From JAZNBI01 sp045586995 (lineage in GTDB: Bacteria > Bacillota > Clostridia > Oscillospirales > CAG-272): a DNA stretch of 7,159 bases. The position numbers and the translations under genes are program-made. Under the pieces are notes generated by a model. That model was not told the origin of the DNA and searched no databases. It was given only the letters and a program-made list of their open reading frames with translations. The first letter of the stretch is position 1. Each line of letters begins with the position of its first letter. Shown one piece after another: positions 5,674 to 7,159 of the stretch. The DNA lies in contig JAZNBI010000101.1 of the NCBI GenBank assembly GCA_045586995.1, positions 1-7,159 of the forward strand, in the 5' to 3' direction.

Positions 5674-6218
5674 TGAAAAGCGTAAAGAATATTGCTCTTA
5701 TCGGAATGTATGTTGCGCTTCTGCTTTCATCTCAGCTTATATTAAGCGGAATTTCGGGGATAGAGGTCGTGACAGTTCTTCTTCTCTGCTTTTGCTATAC
5801 ATTCGGTTCACTTAAAGGTGTCGCGGTAGCGACCGTGTTTTCGCTGATAAGGTGCTTGATTTTCGGATTTTACCTTAATGTCATAATTTTGTATTTAGTA
5901 TATTACAACCTGTTCGCCGTTTATTTCGGTTGGCTTGGCAGAAGATTTTCAGAAAAAATAAATCCAAAAAGCTTTTTCATAGTATTTGTATCGACGCTTT
6001 TATTCACTATCGGCTTTACATTTTTGGACAATATCTTAACCCCTTTGATCTACAGCTACTCTCAAAAAGCCGCGCTTACCTATTTTTATGCATCTTTCTA
6101 TGCTTTGGTTCCGCAAATAATTTGCTCCGCCGTTACGGTTTTGGTGTTTTTCAAGCCGCTGACAAAGATTCTATTAAAGCTAAAACAACAACAACATAAC
6201 GCTAAAAATAACGTTTAA
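5673..6218 (+). CDS. ECF transporter S component, probable cobalamin/corrinoid uptake
   Basis: This 181-aa, strongly hydrophobic protein has about five or six membrane segments (roughly 6-24, 30-46, 48-64, 66-88, 101-121 and 138-162) and a basic tail rich in Lys and Gln. Length and layout match substrate-binding S components of energy-coupling factor transporters, which dock onto a shared EcfA/EcfA'/EcfT module. That module is not encoded here, as expected for the shared-module type. The start codon overlaps the stop of the lipoprotein gene (TGATG), so the two are translationally coupled and both lie under the cobalamin riboswitch. This points to B12, a precursor or another corrinoid as substrate. 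I do not assign it to a named S-component (for example CbrT or CblT), because sequence features alone do not discriminate. An unrelated small membrane protein is a less likely alternative. Confidence 0.8.
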   Translation: MKSVKNIALIGMYVALLLSSQLILSGISGIEVVTVLLLCFCYTFGSLKGVAVATVFSLIRCLIFGFYLNVIILYLVYYNLFAVYFGWLGRRFSEKINPKSFFIVFVSTLLFTIGFTFLDNILTPLIYSYSQKAALTYFYASFYALVPQIICSAVTVLVFFKPLTKILLKLKQQQHNAKNNV

Positions 6219-6226
6219 TCATTAAA

Positions 6227-6268
6227 AACGAGCCATTATCAAACGAAATCGTTTGATAATGGCTCGTT
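6227..6268 (-). terminator. Long hairpin terminator between convergent operons
   Basis: Perfect 20-base inverted arms occupy 6227-6246 and 6249-6268, beginning AACGAGCCATT and ending AATGGCTCGTT. Read on the minus strand the hairpin is followed by TTTTTAAT, so it is a good terminator for the thioredoxin operon, whose stop lies four bases before it. On the plus strand it comes eight bases after the ECF gene stop but has no T-tract. It may still block read-through or protect the 3' end of that transcript. Confidence 0.88.
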
Positions 6269-6272
6269 CGGA

Positions 6273-6581
6273 TCAATCAAGCATTGAGAGCAGCTGCTCT
6301 TTGGAACGGTAACCGACAGATTGATTTAACACCTTACCGTCTTTTACGAGAACGACGGTAGGAATACTTACCACGCCGAAATTCGCAGCAAGCTCATTTT
6401 CCTCATCAACGTTAACCTTTCCGACCTTAATATCGGTTCTCTCATTTGCTATTTCCTCGATAATCGGAGCTATCATACGGCACGGTCCGCACCAGGTTGC
6501 CCAGAAATCAAGGAGAACGGGTTTATCGGAATCTAATACTTCATTCTTAAAATTGTTTTTTGTAATTGTAAGTTCTGCCAT
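6273..6581 (-). CDS. trxA: Thioredoxin
   Basis: This is a complete 102-aa thioredoxin: FWATWCGPC with the redox pair Cys31 and Cys34, the buried Asp25 of LLDFWA, and the cis-proline Pro74 in VSIPT. The DGKV turn and YRSKEQL end are also typical. It reduces protein disulfides in the cytoplasm. The ATG at 6581 (MAELTI) is chosen because GGAG (6588-6591) sits six bases upstream and the length is then standard. The frame stays open to 6728, but that extension overlaps the preceding gene's 3' end and is unlike any thioredoxin. It lies 100 bases downstream of the ferredoxin-thioredoxin-reductase-like gene on the same strand, so its electrons may come from ferredoxin through that protein rather than, or in addition to, an NADPH flavoenzyme. 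The gap 6582-6681 shows no clear gene or terminator. Confidence 0.96.
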   Translation of the reverse strand: MAELTITKNNFKNEVLDSDKPVLLDFWATWCGPCRMIAPIIEEIANERTDIKVGKVNVDEENELAANFGVVSIPTVVLVKDGKVLNQSVGYRSKEQLLSMLD

Positions 6582-6681
6582 TTTAATCTCCATTCTGCCT
6601 TTACGGCTTAAAAAATTTTCAAATATTGCGCCCTCGGATATATGCGCAAGCGGCATTTGTGTACAAACGCAATAAATATCT

Positions 6682-6882
6682 TTAATCTTTTGATTTATAG
6701 TAAAGCATACAGTGACAATATCCTTCAAAATTCGGGTCTTTGATCTGTTCGCGGAATTGCTTACACATACATTTTGTATCCTCGCTCTGCTTTCGAATAC
6801 ACGGACAGTAGCCGCCTGTGCGCTTTAATCCCTCCTTCACTACCGTTACAACCTCTTTGTTGGGGTTTAGCTTTATACTCAT
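6682..6882 (-). CDS. Ferredoxin-thioredoxin reductase catalytic-subunit-like protein
   Basis: This 66-aa protein carries six cysteines as three CxC motifs: CPC (26-28), CMC (38-40) and CHC (56-58, followed by MLYY). This is the signature of the catalytic chain of ferredoxin-thioredoxin reductase, which passes electrons from ferredoxin through a 4Fe-4S cluster to a thioredoxin disulfide. By analogy Cys26, 38, 40 and 56 would bind the cluster, and Cys28 and Cys58 form the redox disulfide. Compared with the photosynthetic enzyme, the middle motif is shifted (9 and 15 intervening residues instead of 16 and 8). The distance between outer motifs is the same (27). The protein is short, essentially only the core, and no variable subunit is seen. 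The ATG at 6882 has GGAAGGTGG just upstream. Its neighbour downstream is a thioredoxin, the expected partner. Confidence 0.85.
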   Translation of the reverse strand: MSIKLNPNKEVVTVVKEGLKRTGGYCPCIRKQSEDTKCMCKQFREQIKDPNFEGYCHCMLYYKSKD

Positions 6883-6913
6883 TTTGCCACCTTCCTTTCT
6901 TCTTTACACGTAT

Positions 6914-6919
6914 ATTATA
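6914..6919 (-). promoter_or_regulatory. Likely -10 box of the FTR-like/thioredoxin operon
   Basis: On the minus strand TATAAT (6914-6919) lies about 32 bases upstream of the FTR-like start codon. No convincing -35 is visible at 16-18 bases, where the sequence is A/T-rich. It is the best promoter candidate between the hairpin at 6981-7012 and the gene. Confidence 0.5.
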
Positions 6920-6980
6920 ACAAATTTTTTTAATAAGAACTGTGACTCGGTCGCATTTGTAAAAATTTTATATATAAAGA

Positions 6981-7012
6981 GGTAAGCCCGCGGCAAAAGC
7001 CGCGGGCTTACC
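6981..7012. terminator. GC-rich hairpin terminator
   Basis: GGTAAGCCCGCGGC (6981-6994) and GCCGCGGGCTTACC (6999-7012) form a perfect 14-bp stem with an AAAA loop. TTTT follows on the plus strand and TCTTTATATAT on the minus strand. It most likely ends the minus-strand gene that enters from the right (stop at 7075-7077) and insulates the redox operon from it. The rest of 6883-7074 holds the redox operon promoter and AT-rich sequence with no gene. Confidence 0.88.
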
Positions 7013-7074
7013 TTTTCAATAAAAGGAGATTTATATATCTGTAAATACGATATGATTACAAAATAAATTCAATC

Positions 7075-7159
7075 TCAGTCCTCTTTCTTCTTGAAAGAAA
7101 CTGCTGCTGCACACACGAGAGCTACTACAACTGCTCCGCTTACAACCGTTCCGCTGCAT
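7075..7159 (-). CDS. C-terminal end of a membrane- or wall-anchored protein (partial)
   Basis: The last 27 codons of a minus-strand frame end in TGA at 7075-7077. They encode a small-residue and valine-rich hydrophobic stretch (GTVVSGAVVVALVCAAA) followed by VSFKKKED. A membrane segment plus a short positive tail at the very C-terminus resembles the end of sortase substrates or other surface-anchored proteins of Gram-positive bacteria. No LPxTG-like motif is inside the visible part; it would lie just beyond the edge. A well-placed terminator hairpin (6981-7012) follows, supporting that this is a real gene end. Function cannot be inferred further. Confidence 0.65.
   Translation of the reverse strand, partial: CSGTVVSGAVVVALVCAAAVSFKKKED

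Noticed and set aside
1727..6218. Idea that the B12 operon serves the glycyl radical enzyme
   Set aside because: Glycyl radical enzymes work without cobalamin, and the B12 unit has its own promoter, riboswitch and terminator, so adjacency is not evidence of a shared pathway.
6582..6728. Long N-terminal extension of thioredoxin
   Set aside because: It overlaps the end of the FTR-like gene, does not resemble thioredoxin or a signal peptide, and the internal ATG at 6581 has GGAG upstream and gives the standard length.
7021..7065. AGGAG-like site (7023-7028) followed by a very short frame ATGATTACAAAATAA
   Set aside because: Four codons far from the site and no promoter; it lies in an AT-rich spacer after a terminator.

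Overview
The window looks like a chromosomal segment from an anaerobic, AT-rich Gram-positive bacterium, most likely an uncultured gut-type member of the Clostridia. The evidence is a glycyl radical enzyme (an oxygen-sensitive class), strong AGGAGG-type ribosome binding sites, TTGACT/TATAAT promoters, a lipobox lipoprotein, an ECF-type vitamin transporter subunit and a ferredoxin-thioredoxin-reductase-like protein. The species cannot be named from the sequence alone.

Region 1 (1-4914) is a catabolic-looking locus. A divergent intergenic region (4001-4116) separates an AraC-family regulator (plus strand) from a minus-strand operon. The operon reads: glycyl radical enzyme of unknown substrate (757 aa), SMP-30/gluconolactonase-family hydrolase, SGNH/GDSL-type hydrolase, and the first 15 codons of a second, nearly identical SGNH hydrolase that runs off the left edge. 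The second SGNH gene arose by tandem duplication of about 780 bp, because it carries a scar of the SMP-30 3' end in its leader. The regulator probably senses the substrate and activates the operon, whose -35 box is poor. The glycyl radical enzyme has the Cys-x-Glu and C-terminal Gly signatures but unusual surroundings. No radical-SAM activating enzyme is visible in the window.

Region 2 (4915-6268) is a vitamin B12 acquisition unit. It has a strong promoter, a compact cobalamin riboswitch (about 5020-5109) and an intrinsic terminator (5171-5204). These control two overlapping genes: a lipoprotein with a DUF4430/transcobalamin-like domain, and an ECF transporter S component. The likely job is surface capture and import of cobalamin or a related corrinoid.

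Region 3 (6227-7012, minus strand) is a small thiol-redox operon. A 66-aa protein with the ferredoxin-thioredoxin reductase cysteine pattern is followed by a classical WCGPC thioredoxin. The operon ends in a hairpin with perfect 20-base arms and starts next to another strong hairpin.

Region 4 (7075-7159) holds only the last 27 codons of a minus-strand gene whose product ends in a membrane anchor with a charged tail. No tRNA, rRNA, insertion sequence, CRISPR array or phage gene was seen.
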